A stretch of DNA of 64,000 nt from Quillaja saponaria (GCA_029379385.1 CM055608.1:17296350-17360349), one strand, 5' to 3'. Counted from the stretch's first letter, positions 1-13,108 are shown. Program-made: numbers and translations. The notes: generated by a model not told the origin, from the sequence alone.

Positions 1-604
1 TATAATTTCCAGAGAAACAGTACTTGTGAAGGAAAATCCAGAGGTCCCAACCTTTTCAGAGACCAATACTAAACATGATGGCCTATGTGAAGCAGAGGAC
101 CGTGAACAATCCCCGTCCTTAACAGATTTCAAAGAGATATGCCCTCCGGGAGGAAGCCAGTCGGTCATTCTTTACACAACAAGCTTGAGAGGTATCCGGA
201 AAACATTTAAGGACTGTAACACAATCCTTTTCTTGTTGAAAAGCTTCAAGGTATTATTTTATGAAAGGGATGTGTCCATGCACTTGGAATTCCGAGAGGA
301 ACTGTGGAGAATCCTGGGTGACAGAGTGATCCCTCCGAGGCTATTTATTAAGGGAAAGTATATAGGAGGAGCAGATGAAGTGGTTGGATTGCATGAGCTA
401 GGCAAGCTCAGGGAACTTTTGGAAGGCATACCAATTGACTTGTCCAATTGCACTTGCAATGACTGTGCCAACATGCGGTTTGTGGTTTGCTTCAATTGTA
501 GTGGAGGTTGCAAGGTCTTCAATACCAATGGGGAAGTTAGTGAATACAGTAGATGTACTGAGTGTAATGAGAATGGCCTTGTCAAATGCCCCACTTGCTG
601 CTGA
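1..604 (+). CDS. Glutaredoxin-like protein with C-terminal cysteine-rich tail (5' partial)
   Basis: The frame is open from base 2 to the TGA at 602-604, so the start lies before the window; about 200 residues are visible. An acidic leader is followed by a glutaredoxin-like fold from about base 160 (SVILYTTSLRG, then VIPPRLFIKGKYIGGADEV, which resembles the cis-proline and GG glutathione-binding region of glutaredoxins). From base 449 comes a cysteine-rich tail with CTCNDC, CFNC, CTEC and a final CPTCC, probably metal-binding. This architecture matches the plant glutaredoxin-like family typified by Arabidopsis At3g57070 and At5g39865. The CPYC/CCMC active-site cysteines of true glutaredoxins are absent; the position reads SLRG. 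Redox activity is therefore doubtful and the cellular role is unknown. No intron is visible in this part. Confidence 0.9.
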   Translation, partial: IISRETVLVKENPEVPTFSETNTKHDGLCEAEDREQSPSLTDFKEICPPGGSQSVILYTTSLRGIRKTFKDCNTILFLLKSFKVLFYERDVSMHLEFREELWRILGDRVIPPRLFIKGKYIGGADEVVGLHELGKLRELLEGIPIDLSNCTCNDCANMRFVVCFNCSGGCKVFNTNGEVSEYSRCTECNENGLVKCPTCC

Positions 605-2178
605 TGATAAGTAATCTAACTTTAATGTATTTCTAGTTTTTCATGTTTTCTTCTTTTAGCCTTGATTAGTTTAGATGTAACATAATTTGATGTATGCCAT
701 CTTGCACAGTTCTTAGAATGGTTATTGTATTTAGCTTGTGTGAATGAAAAAACTACAACTCTGATGATGTGGAAAATTCAGATTTTAAGAAACATCCTGG
801 AACTAAAGCTGGGATTCAAGTTCTTAATGTTGAATAATGGATTACAGGATCTTGGATTTCAGCTTGTAATGAGAAAAAAGATCAAGAACTTGGTGGAATA
901 GCTTCTGATTTGGGACAGGCCGTCTAATCACAAATTAATCTGTATTATGCAAATGAAGAACGATGCTTATTCCTGTTCCCATTTCGGTTCCCATTCCATC
1001 AGAATATTCACCTCCAAAAGGAAGGAACTAGATGACGATTTCTTTCTTTCTTTCTAGAAATAAAGAAAGGAATTCACCAACTAAAAAGGTAGAATAAACA
1101 GAAAAGGAAAACATGGAAGGAGGAGGAATACAACTTAACTGATTTCTAGTGAATGATAAATTTTGAACTTTTCACTTCCATGTGAGTGGAATGTGGATAG
1201 TAGACCAGCAGGTGAGGTGAGTGGGGAAAAAGCATGCACATGATCTTCTTAAGAATTTTCTTTTTCTTTTTCTTTTTCTTTTTTTGATTATAAAAGATCA
1301 TGTACAAGTATGCTACAGCTTACAATACAATCAAAGATAAGATGTCTAAGGCATGAATTGAACCCTTTTTCGTAGACAGACTCCACTTATCTTTCCTTTT
1401 TTCTTAAGCAAACCTTTTAATTTACCGAATTGAACAGAACACACCCTTCATGAGAGAATAAGTTTCTGTACAGGATGAAGTATTAAAAGAATGTAACCAA
1501 AAACATGCAGGCATGAAGCTAATCAACTACCAAAACAAGATAAGTATTAAAAGAATGTAAGCATCTAGTTTTATCTGAAAAATGATATAGCTCATCATTT
1601 GCCTTTTATCAATGCACAGGTACAAAAACCTCCTCAGTACGTTAAAAATAGTTAGTATATAAGCACATCAAACCCATGATTTTCTTTTATGACTTCTTAA
1701 ATTCCCAATTTAAAACTCAACATTGCAATTTTGTCTAATAATTCTATGCTCAGGAAGACTGCACATTAACTTATCCAGCAATTTCACAAAATACATATCA
1801 TCGGCTCTAAGAACAAGAGAAAAATCAGTCGTTCTTTACCAAAAATGAATTACCCGTATACTGCTTTTATTTTGACACAGACAATCCACACTCTTTGATC
1901 AATTCTTCAGAAAAAATCAGATTCAAAAGTTAAAATCCAGAACAAACAACCTTCTTTTAGCAAAATCATAATCCAATAGCTGATCAAACCCAAAATACTC
2001 ATAGTCACACGCATTAATGAGGAAACTGCAATTCGCAATAAATCAAAGAAAATTGCAGCATAATCTTGATGTGAGGAAGATCACAAAGCTCTAAAATCCA
2101 TTAAGAAATCTACAGAAAAATTGCTGCCTCTTAAACAAAAGGAATTCCAAATGAAATAATCGGAACTTACAAAGTTGA
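605..2178. other. 3' UTR and intergenic sequence
   Basis: The 3' untranslated region of the glutaredoxin-like gene should occupy the first few hundred bases; no strong single polyadenylation signal stands out. A pyrimidine run of TTTTTC units lies near 1259-1283. I see no further gene here. Confidence 0.5.
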
Positions 2179-2757
2179 CAATGTTTTAAAAATTGAACCA
2201 GTGATTGACTCGAAAAATTTATCGATCTCAATTCATTGTTCTACCGAGATTGGACCGATAGTCGGACAAAATAATGTCATAAATATATTTAATTATATAT
2301 TTTAAATCTTATACATATTATATAATTTTTCTATTAATTATAAATGTGAAATACACCATAAAACAACAGGTAATAATTTAATATTCATAAAATAATAAGA
2401 ACACAACATCACAAATAGTCAAAGATAGTTCTTAATAGTTAATACATCAATTGTTAAATTTATTGTGCATCAGAACATTCAAGTTCAACTTATACATCAA
2501 AATAATAAAAACATCAAATAATAGTTTTTTTAAATTAAAAAAAAAATCTATTTTTTTCAATAAGCTCTGCATTGATTATATCGATTTTTACAATTTTTAT
2601 CAATTTTGAATGGTTCAACCATCAAAATGGTTCTTAGATTGAACCCAGTCCCATTTTTCATCAAAATGGTTCTTAGATTGAACCCAGTCCCATTTTTCAC
2701 CTGGATGACAGTCCAACTAGTATGACCAGCCAATCCAGTCTAATATTTAAGACATTG
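2179..2757. mobile_element. MITE-like non-autonomous element, copy 1
   Basis: The left end reads CAATGTTTTAAAAATTGAAC and the right end is its imperfect reverse complement (ending TTTAAGACATTG). The interior matches, at clear but diverged identity, the segment at 55815-56354, including GACTCGAAAAATTTA near the left end and a stretch around ATTGTGCATCA. There is no coding capacity. A perfect 39-bp tandem duplication (2622-2660 and 2661-2699) is private to this copy. No convincing target-site duplication is seen, so the superfamily is not assigned. Confidence 0.7.
2622..2699. repeat. 39-bp perfect tandem duplication inside the MITE
   Basis: Two identical 39-bp units start with TCAAAATGGTTCTTAGATTG and lie end to end. 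The equivalent region of the 55.8-kb copy has a single unit, so the duplication arose after the copies separated. Confidence 0.85.
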
Positions 2758-3589
2758 AAATTAGACATGATTTCAACATTACAATTTGCTAGCATAATGT
2801 CAGCTTAAAATATGCTGAATTTCAACCTACAATCTTCATATTTATATGATCATGTACAACTATAGTTTTCTTTTTTGTTACTAGTTGGACCACTGCATGC
2901 ATATGCACTCCGTATCCAACTCTACAAACCAGACTAACACATATATAAATATATATGATATTGTATTTTTTACATAAAAAAAAAAAAAAAAACTATATAA
3001 TTTTGAAAAAAAAAAATGTTATAAAAACTCTTTACATTTTTAATTATTAATTTTTGATACATAGTGATAGTATTGTCAATATTAAACAATTTGTTTGTTT
3101 CTTAATAATATAATGTAATAAACTCTACATGACACTCTCACTTTTCTTGGAAACCACGAATTGGTAGCTAATATATAGATTTAGTGGTATAACTAGCTTA
3201 AATCACACCACATCAAAGTTGTCCCAAAACAAAGGTGGTAAATACACTAAAATTGGAGCTGAAAATGAGACCATGGCTGCTCCAAACAGCAACTAACAAT
3301 CAGCCACCACTCTCCAATGTGAGCTCCTTCAAGGCATCTCTTAATCACCACCAAAGCTGGCTGAATAGAGAAGGATCCAAGAGCAACCCAAGATGCAAAA
3401 CAAGGTAGCTCCAAGGTTCACAATTTGCTGAAATTGGCTGCAAGAAGGAGATTTCACAACCAAGGAAACTCACGCAAGGCTGCCCCAAAATAGGGCAGTC
3501 ACAGCCAGCAAAGATGGCGTTGCACACTTCATAAAATACAAACCAATCTTAAATATTTAATTATAAAAATATGAACAACAAAAAATATT
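2758..3589. other. Intergenic, with a GC-richer unassigned block
   Basis: AT-rich sequence with poly-A runs near 2976 and 3007. Bases 3180-3540 are noticeably richer in GC and contain a 60-codon reading frame on the minus strand that matches nothing I recognise. Because it lies just beyond the coding 3' side of the Helitron relic, it may be captured or internal transposon sequence. Confidence 0.4.
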
Positions 3590-4510
3590 TACCTTGATCA
3601 TCTCGATCAAACAATTGATCTTGTTCTGACATGGTATTGTTACTCGAACATAATATGCTCCTATTAGACATCTCATTTGGTAAATTTGAATATTGTTCTA
3701 TACCTTAATGTCAGCCAATATCTCCATAAGGAAATAATAAAGGATATTATAATAGTTCATAACACCCACAATAATGTTTTATAGAACGCCTTCCTTGTGA
3801 ATTGATATGGACAACTATATATCGTTTCAATTCATTACTTACATCTTGATCCTCAATCCAAATAGCTGCTACTTCTAATGCAGTTGGCAAATTATAAACT
3901 CTTTGATCGACAGTGGATCATAATGATTGTAAATTAACTTGAATGAATCCACTTCAATATCTTTCAACATTTTAAAAAATTGAGCATATGGGTTACTTGC
4001 CATTACTTCCATAAGACACTTAATGATATCATCATGAACATCATTCCATCCTTGACTCCTATTTTCTAACTCATGTTCTGTGTCATAGAAATATAATTGC
4101 AGGAAACGTGGTTTTTCCTCACTGGGACAAAGGCCATCTATATAATGATAGACTTGACATTGTATCTTAAGAGTATAAATACCTTTACTTCTTTTTATTA
4201 AGCTCGCATCCTTTCTAACTCTAAAAGACGAAAAAGCAAACATGTTATACATCCGTATGTATTTTCAGAAGTTAACATATTGTTCATCACGTCTAGTAAA
4301 TAAACACTCAATTATAGGATAGACGCCACTTATATATAATTTAACCTTGCCTTCTAAAAAACAAAATCCTTTAGATTCTCCATAAAATCGCATACCCCCG
4401 CAATGATTACAGAAAGTAGGTGATGGTAACACAAATGTTTGATTTGGAGGTTTCCAATAATCTAAATGCTTACGTTTTCTTCGTCTCATACCTACAACGG
4501 AGCATATCAC
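3590..4510 (-). pseudogene. Helitron replicase/helicase N-terminal relic
   Basis: Read on the minus strand, the order is that of plant Helitron Rep proteins: a CNHCGG zinc-binding segment (about 4400), GKVKLY, an in-frame stop at 4263-4261, then YNMFAFSSF, a YHYIDGLCPSEE segment, LQLYFYDTEHELENR, and after a frameshift near 3880 VYNLPTALEVAAIW and YPLLFPYGDIG. These correspond to the Helitron helicase-like N-terminal domain. The relic has at least three stops and one frameshift, and the frame ends near 3592 at a possible splice donor (CAAG then GTAAAT). The HUH nicking motif and the helicase domain are not present nearby, so this is a dead 5' fragment. Neither the TC 5' end nor the CTRR 3' end with its hairpin was located. 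Confidence 0.82.
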
Positions 4511-7500
4511 GATACATTGTTACTTTGCTTTCTATTCTAGTCACATGGAAAGAAAGCAAAACATACGCCTTCTGTACAAGATAGTGCAAGAAAAACACTA
4601 CCTTTTCCATGTAATTCGTGGTTCAAATCCATTGAATCATCATTACTAATTAGGAACAATGGTGTTGATTGAATGTTGTTATTATTATCTACACCAACGT
4701 TATTGCATAACCTATTATGCCTTGTAGATCCACCTAAATATACGAAAAATTAATATGTAAATAATGAGTATTTCCCATAATTAATAAGAATCACCTAAAA
4801 ACATGATTTATAGTACCTGTCCTTGAAATATTCTTATCATGTTCCATTATAAATCCAACTCCATGCAATTCCTTGTTAGTTACATCATTTTCAGTATTCA
4901 TAGTCATTCTAATTCTAGTCACCAACAAATTATTTAAAAATAATAATAAATATTACATGAGTGCAAATGTTAATATGATAATAAAATGATAGGACATTGT
5001 AAATTATAAATTATAAAATTGTGTTCAATGTTCATTCATATTTTAATTACGAAATACAAATTATAAATAAGACAAACAATTATACTAATATTTTATATAA
5101 CATTATTATTTATGAACGTTAAGAAATATCTATTAGTAAATAATATAAATAACTAAAACCTATAAGAAAATTTAAAATATACTAACCTTATTCTTCGTAA
5201 GAAAATGGTCACTGCTTTTGATGCATAATAAATATAACGTAACAATATATGCATTTGGGCATATAGCTATATATATATATATATATCTATGATGATAATA
5301 TGTTATTTTAAAATAGCGATAATGATTTGACATGAGCTAACAATTCTAATTTTTGTGATAGATAATAATATTCATGATAAATCAAATCATAAACTCATAC
5401 AAACAAATAATGCAAACAGAAGGAAAACAAATAAAATTAAATTAAAACTTGGTTTTTCAATATATAAAAAAGAAAATTAATAAAATACAAGTATAAGAGT
5501 TCAAATAATTTTTTTGTTTTTATAAAAATATATTTCATCTTAAATGTGAATAGAATATAATAATAGTAAAAATAGAATTTTTATAAAATATAAATTCAAA
5601 GTGAAAATTAATATTTTTTAACGTATCATAAGTTGAAAAATATTATTAATGTTAAGTTAAAAAAAATTGTTTGTATTTGAAAAACAAATATAAAGTTTAA
5701 ATCAATGTGATTCATAACAGACTAAAATGATATACCCTGTCACATAATATAGAAAATGACATATTCTCTAATTTAATATATCATAATTATTTATGAATTT
5801 TAAGAAATATCTATTAGTAAATAATGCAAATAAACAATACTACAACGTCATTAAATATTGGAGACAACTATTGATACAATATTATTTTTACACTTCACTA
5901 TCAATGGATATATTTATTCTCATTAAATGTGCAAATTAAAAGGATCACATCCTATATCTACTAACTTTTTTGATTTTTATAAATCCATTAATTAAATCTC
6001 TTTAGGAATAACACTTTATTAATAATTTCTCTACCATTAGAAACATTCTCCTCCACTAAAAAATATTTCGGTGAAGTCCTCTTTGATTGATGATGCAAAT
6101 ACAAAGACTTGCATATTCGCATGAAAAAAGAAATTTCAAGTTTATGTTATTTTTAACAAGTGGAGAGATATTTTAGAAAATGAAATAGGAAACAAAATAG
6201 TGAAATAGAATCATCCTATTTAGATGAGGCCCAACTAATCTCCCATCAAGTAGTTTGAATTGGATATAGTATATTGATATATATATTTATTTCATTTCAC
6301 TTAATGTTGACATTTTGATTGATTAGAATATTTAGTGTGAAATGAAAATAGTTATTAAGGACCCTAGATCAACAAAAGTATAAAAAAAAAAATTCAACGT
6401 TGTTTGCGTGCTGGGTGATTACAACTTGAAGCATTGCTTTGTCTGTATACAAAGAACTATGTTTTCCAGGCCATTTCTTTTATAATTATGATTTCTTGAC
6501 CTATTTGCCTGTCACTATTAACATCACCAACTCTTATGCTCTTAGTTAATCAAATATAAGGTAAACAAATTTTTTAACAAAAAAATAGTATATTAGTCTA
6601 AATTCTTTTAAATTTTATTAAAAATAAAATAAACATCTTTTTTTGTTTTCAAAACTAACCTAAAATGTTATGCTGTTATATAAATTTTATGCCAATAAAG
6701 TAAATAGAATATTATAACAACACTACTTTATATAATATTTATATAATTTTAAGAATTTGAATCCCTTGAAAATAAAAATATAACTTTTGTTCTAAAATAG
6801 TTGACTTACTTTAGTATTTATATGTGTAATTTTTCTTCATAAATGTCTACATCCACATGCTTATAATAAGCACATCAATGAGTTAAGTAGTTTTACTTTG
6901 TCACAGTACATATACAACACTATCTATATTTTAGTCAACTAATGTTGATATTCTAAATGATTTAAATAGTTATTATAAATAAAATAGTTTTACTTTTTAA
7001 ATCATAAAAATCTCTTTTTCTTTGATACTGATCTTCCTCTTACACTTTTTATCACACTTTTTAAATTACAATAATTATCATAAATAAATATAATAACGTT
7101 TAGTTTTTAATGTTACAAATCTATTTGAAAAAACACTAAAAATCATGGACAAATTGTTACCATCAATAGACTCCACGTGCTAAATGATTTCATCATTGTC
7201 TTTTGCTTTAGTCCTTCTATATATCCACTTATATTATTCATTTTTCTTTTAATTGTTGATGTGTTTTTTGTTATTATTTATATATTATTATACTGGTATA
7301 GTAAATGTTTAATATTTTTTTTATGCAAAATTTTATTGTTTTTTATAGTAGAAATTTTGTTTATTTTTTTAAATTGGCTGTGAAGATTATATGAAAATTA
7401 TTTTTCTTAATTTGTAGTTTTGGATTTTCATTGCGTTTCTAGTCAAATATTAATAAGAGTTTATTTGATTGATTTAGAAAAGTTAATTTCTTTAAGGACT

Positions 7501-8992
7501 TAAAGGAGGCGAAAAAGCTAAAAGGTTTGAAAAAATTAATTCTCACATGCTGTATATGCATATAAGATAAATAAATTTATTATTATAAAATAATTGATGA
7601 TTAATTAGTTAGACCAATAACAAATAAACACATAACATATAAAAAAGTTTAATTACAAAATATTTAATATATAATAAAAAAATTATTTATTTATTTATTT
7701 CTCTTCCTTACACCACCGAAAAACCTCAATTCTACCATAACCACCATATTTCCATTCCTCCATAATATTTTATTTACAATTATATTTCCTATGATTTCAT
7801 ATTTTCTATACTCATATTTGACATGTACAAATTTTTTTCATTTGTAATGGTACTTAGCAATTTTATCATTCGTATTTATGTCATTGTTTTTTCTTAAATC
7901 GTCTACTTCACAATATTTTGTTACTGTCATTCATATTAAGAAAGTTACATAATCAACATAGTCATAAAAAAAATACTAATAATTATTAAGCATGAAAAAC
8001 CATTGCAAACAACAATCGTCACAAAATTTCACAATTTATTCCTTATTAATTAAAAAAAAAAAACCTTACAATGTAGAAATTGGAATCAACCATTTGTAGG
8101 TATATAATCAATATGACCAGATGACTAATACACATACATAAATCATACTTGGTATATATTAGTATGTTACAAATTCATCTGTCAATATTCTTATCTAACA
8201 TATTTTATTTTACATGAGTAGTAAAAATAGTGCGTCCACCAACTTAGTGTATTCATTTTTTATGACACAATCAAGGGAACAAGAACTGTTCAGTGAAAGA
8301 GCGAGTTTAGCGTAGAAATTCATTACTCTTGTAGAGGAAATTAGGGTACTTCTAATCGATTAGGGGAAATAACTTAATACTAATGCGAGCACGATACAAC
8401 ATTCTCTCCATATCTTCTCTAAAACGATGGTTAATAAATGTCCCACATATGCGATAAACTCTCTGCATGACAAAAATTCTTTTCTTATATGTAGTATCTT
8501 TTGTCAGTAGTAATATTTCATAAGTATATAATCTGATAAGACCAGGATCCGTACTTGACATATTATATATTGAGTGTCAATCTTCTAGAAGGCATGCAAA
8601 ATGTGTAACTCTATTGAAAACAAAAAATAATATTTAATGTGTCAATAAATAACTATTATTATCGTTATAAAAGATAAGCAATATTCAATATACTTACCAA
8701 AGCTAATGTCATTTGTGCATCTTTGTTTTTGGCATTCACGCAGTTGGTAATTAAGTAAAAATAATGTGTTGGTAAAGATAACGATATCAAACAGGATCCT
8801 AGCATAATAACATCTTGGAGAACTATTTTAGTTGAAGCCAAACAATATAAATTCTTACACCTACATATAAAAAGGTCAAAGTCACTGATAAATAACATTA
8901 AAAAATATATATACATATTATATGTAATAGCGAGATTAAATTTTAGATAAATAGTTTGTTTATTTCTTAATAATATCAACAACAACAAAAAT
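4511..8992. other. AT-rich intergenic region without a recognised gene
   Basis: Very AT-rich, with a (AT)n run near 5269-5286 and many poly-A/T tracts. The part next to 4510 may still be Helitron. At 8352-8988 on the minus strand two moderate reading frames occur (69 and 107 codons), the second ending at GCTTTG followed by GTAAGT, a good donor sequence. I could not match either to a family and do not call a gene. Confidence 0.45.
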
Positions 8993-10728
8993 TGTTAGGA
9001 ATCAGTGTAAAATTTGGCAATCATATGCGCAGCGGAATTTAAAATTTTGATTTCTTTAACCCGAAACCACCTTATGATTATATGAAAGATCCTAATTATA
9101 GTTTAACAATTAAACAAGTAGAGAATTGTGTACCTCCGAGGCTTTTAATTCTTTCGTCGTATTCTTGATCGGCGTTCACTCCTTCGTTGATTCATCAAGA
9201 GCACAGCAACGACACATGTGTCCCATTTCTAAGTGTATCCACACGAACGAATCCAACTAAGGATCTTCATACCTGAAGATTAAAGGAGTTATCAAGGGAT
9301 TCCTTGTGTGCTAGCACAAGTTACCAAATCTCTTTTGTAATTTAGAAACTCTCATTAGCCTAAAATCCATCATATGGATTTTTGGCTTTCTGTACAGTAC
9401 GTACAATTATTTTTCTCTTCTGTTTCTATTTAGTATGTTAAGTCTTATATTTTATAAATACTAGCCACCTTCTTATGTATTGGACAATCCTAACACATTA
9501 GAGATTATACTAATATTAGGATTTAATTATAATTAAATCTAATGTCTAACGAACTATAATAATTACATGATTGCCCCAAAACTCTCCTTAGTTGAATATC
9601 ATCATTTTGTGTGTGACCCCTTAGGTTCAAACTATTGATGTTAGTAGGCATGTAACTTTTACATATTTATTATTGGACCCTATTCAATTAAATTAGAACT
9701 CATTCTAACTATTTAAATTAAAACTCTTTTTAATTCACCCTTTAATTAAGATTAATTAATTAATCATCTATAGATAATTAATTAATTATCAGGGTTTCCT
9801 ACAAGTCAAGATTGGTGCCTAGCAGCACATGATGACTACTCATAATAGTATGAATATGGCTGTGAAGCTTTTGAACATTTCTGTTAACAGTTACCATGTA
9901 ATTCAATCCTTCTATCATGCAATGTCTCGATTAAATCTATTTGGGTATGAAAATAATGTCAAACCCTAAATTTAATCATATGTGTTTAATCTTAAGATTA
10001 TAACTTCATTGAAAAAATTAGAAACTCATATTCTAATATCTACTCTGCTATGGCCATAGACTTTAAGTTAAATCTTTTATAGACCACATAAGACATTCTC
10101 TCTTTTCTACTAAGAGTGATAGATCTTTTATTGCACATTCACATACCTCCATGTGCAAGTAATTATACTCAATTACTACTTCTTAGGTGACTCATTAATA
10201 GAATCAGAAATAGTATCAAAGTATAATGACGTACATACAAGATAACTATGATGTCTCAAGTCAAAAGACTATTTACACAACTGTAACATAAGAACCACCT
10301 ATTGACATATAGAGAAACTCCATATAGGTGTTCTCAGTTGCGTCAGTTCAGTGAACTCATTCTCTAATGAGCACCTACATATCTGTCTTAGTGTCTCATC
10401 CACAAGTGACTATGAGATCAGCCACCCTCAACTCTTTGAGCCAACTAGATATGTACTAATATATCCAGATTCACTAATGTCCTACTTAGTGATCCTATGA
10501 TTAGGAACATTTAAGAATTAAGCTTAAAGGAAATACATCTCATTAGCATGATCTCATCATGATGCTTATTTTCATTACTTTAATTCTTTGGGCTCATGAT
10601 GGTTAAGTAATAACTATTGTACATGATAATGTTTGCCACTTATATTTATTAATAATATGATTAAGATTGTACATAAAATAATATGCCACAACATCACATG
10701 TCATTGACTTTAGGGCATACTATTAACA
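8993..10728 (-). mobile_element. Copia-type solo LTR, copy 1
   Basis: A 1736-bp block with TG...CA ends (TGTTAGGAATC...CTATTAACA on the plus strand). It is collinear with 22863-24601 (1739 bp) and with the LTR at 46003-47994. The family has the same layout as the 3' LTR of Copia A, which starts TGTTAATAGGATGCCCT; this copy read on the minus strand starts TGTTAATAGTATGCCCT, so its transcription sense is minus. No internal coding sequence flanks it and the neighbouring 5 bases are a near-duplication (AAAAT before, AATAT after). I therefore read it as a solo LTR left by LTR-LTR recombination. Confidence 0.82.
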
Positions 10729-12104
10729 AATATAAATATAAATAGTATATATATTATGTCATAAAATTATATAGAACTAATATTCATAAAGTCCAATTTA
10801 TCATCAGTCTGTGATCCAATGAGTATAAGTATTATATTGAATAGCAATTCGTTTAGTAAATGCAGAAGCCTTGATTTTTGAGATTTTGACTTTGTTCTCC
10901 TTATCCTACATAAAAAAATAAATATTAAATTACAAAAAAATTAGAACATAATATGAAAGAAGTCATAAGATGAAATAAAAATTTAATTGTACAAAATCAA
11001 AGATTGTTTCATGAAAGAAAAAACGTAAATGTAATTACATTGTTACGATCAATTAGACCAGAGATGGTTAAAGGTGAGAATATATAAACTAATGTTTTTT
11101 TTTAAACATATGCTATCATCATAAAGAAATTTTTTTAAAAATATGCTATCATCATAAAGAAATTTTTTTAGAATTGTCACCAATTGTAGTACATGAACTG
11201 AATTTGCAAACAAATATTTATAGAGATTTCTTTATAGGTTCACTATTAATTGACATTCGTACAATTTATAATATGTATACACTATTTACAATTGACTTGT
11301 ATAATGTACAAGCACTATTTAAAGTTGACTTGTATTATAGTTAACGTGGATACATAACTAGCAAATTAAAGAAATAAAGGGGAAGAGCAAGAGGAATAAG
11401 AAAGGGAGAACAAGATAATGAAATGATTCTTTTTTTTCTTCTTATGGTATAGATATAGATATAGGCATTAAAAGAATTTTTTTTTTATCACTTTCACCTT
11501 TGTTTTCCATCATCATCATACAAATGATGACATTATTGAACTTGAGAATATAATATATGAATATATATATATATAGTATAATTACAAAAAAATAAATTAT
11601 AAAGATAATGGCAATATTGCAATTAATAATATAAATGTTTTTGTAATAGTAAACTTACAAAATACACATAAATTTAGTTATAGCAAGTATTCATCTTACA
11701 GTAACATCCTTAGCTGCTTTTTAATGTGGTATAGATGTTTTGACCCTAAGAGTACTCCCTGTAATATGTATACATTCTATAACCTACAACAAAGGAAATA
11801 CAAAGGTGTTTTCATTAGTTTTAGAGTTAAGTATTGTTTAAAAACCTTAACTTAGAGTTCATTATTAAAATAGTCACTCACTATTTCTTTATATCGTTAG
11901 AGGCACTCATATTTCTTTTTAAAATTGTTTGAACAACTCCACCAAAAAAATTGGTGAGTATAGCCATTAGAAAATAGTGACATGCAATTTTTTTATAATA
12001 TTTTTCTTTCTTTCTTTCCTTTATATCATTTTTCTTATTTATAATTTTCTTAGTTATTTCTCAAAAGGAGCATTGCACCACATGTTGATCACCTTAAGTG
12101 CAAT
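10729..12104. other. AT-rich intergenic sequence
   Basis: No gene recognised. A 33-bp tandem duplication around TATGCTATCATCATAAAG spans 11109-11174. Short (TA)n near 11560 and several poly-T runs are present. Confidence 0.5.
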
Positions 12105-12366
12105 TTATCGCTTCTCAATCAAGGTAATGTTTTTGTAGCTGCTAATTATACTAAGTTCAAATCATTGTGGATTAAGTTGCAATTGTAGGACATAATTCTA
12201 AAGTGTACTTCTGGATCTACAAAAGCGTTCGTGGCTCTTCGTGAAATGGAGAAGGTTCTTCAATTTTTAATAGGACTCAGCGACAACTTCAATACAATTC
12301 AATCTTATATAAGAAGGATCGAGCCTCTTCCTACTTTGAGCAAGTATTATTCTATGGGCTAAAAGT
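12105..12366 (+). pseudogene. Copia-type gag fragment
   Basis: The conceptual translation contains the pattern of plant Copia gag (UBN2/Retrotran_gag type): a YTKFKSLW segment near 12150, then a loop with KCTSGST, ALREMEKVLQFLIGL and PLPTLSKYYSM near 12350, followed by a stop. In the family these correspond to YYTKLKxLWDEL, CxCG and EEDRVxQFLMGLNDxF...PLPSLNxAY. Only this scrap survives, with no protease or LTR nearby. Confidence 0.65.
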
Positions 12367-13060
12367 AGGCTTCCCAAAATTCGTTCGAGCATCTTCCAAT
12401 GGTGGTGTTCTTCGGGTATGTTGGTTAGGAAAATTTCATCGATGCGGTGGTGACCTCAGATTTGTGGTTCGATTCTGAAATCAATTTGCAAATTCAATGA
12501 ACGAATCTGTCATGTTTGACAGTTTTTGAATTTTGTTTAAGTACAATGATCAAAAATCTAAATCAAATAGAGTTCCCACTAACGATATTAGTGTTAAATT
12601 TGAATTGGACTATTGAGGTATCTTCTACGTAACTGCAAAATGATGATTTTTTTGACTTGTAAAAACTTTAATGCCAAAATCAGTATATGTGTAATGTGAC
12701 TGCATGAGAGACTAACTTGATTTGTATTAGAGTTTTGAACCCTTTATATAAGAATTATATAAAAGCATTAATTATGATAGTAATGAAATTTGTTACGATA
12801 ATAATAAATAATACTATTAAATGGATGTAATCCTAGATTAATACATTTTATCTAATTCTTAAAAAAAATTGAAAAAATGATCGCTTCCAGTACACTGATA
12901 AGAAAAATTACAATCAGAAATCAGTGCATATCAGTTGGAACATCTACAGTCTCCGAAAAGCTGGGAAGAGAGTATCAAACAAGCTGGAGTAAGATTCAAA
13001 AGAATATTGAGAATTGAATAGAAATTAAAAGACCACAAATTTAGCTCAGTAAAAAGGAAA

Positions 13061-13108
13061 TTTAGTCATTTACTGGATACCCAATTTAGTCATTTACTGG
13101 ATACCCAC
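13061..13108. repeat. 24-bp tandem duplication in the 3' UTR of the EEIG1-like gene
   Basis: Two near-identical 24-bp units (TTTAGTCATTTACTGGATAC core) lie about 180-230 bases beyond the stop codon of the minus-strand gene, probably within its 3' UTR. Confidence 0.7.

Noticed and set aside
4620..4640. GGTTCAAATCC word as a tRNA T-loop
   Set aside because: No matching acceptor, D or anticodon arms can be found around it.
7177..7383. 68-codon very hydrophobic frame
   Set aside because: T-rich low-complexity DNA yields Phe/Leu/Ile runs; no start context, no partner exon and no family match.
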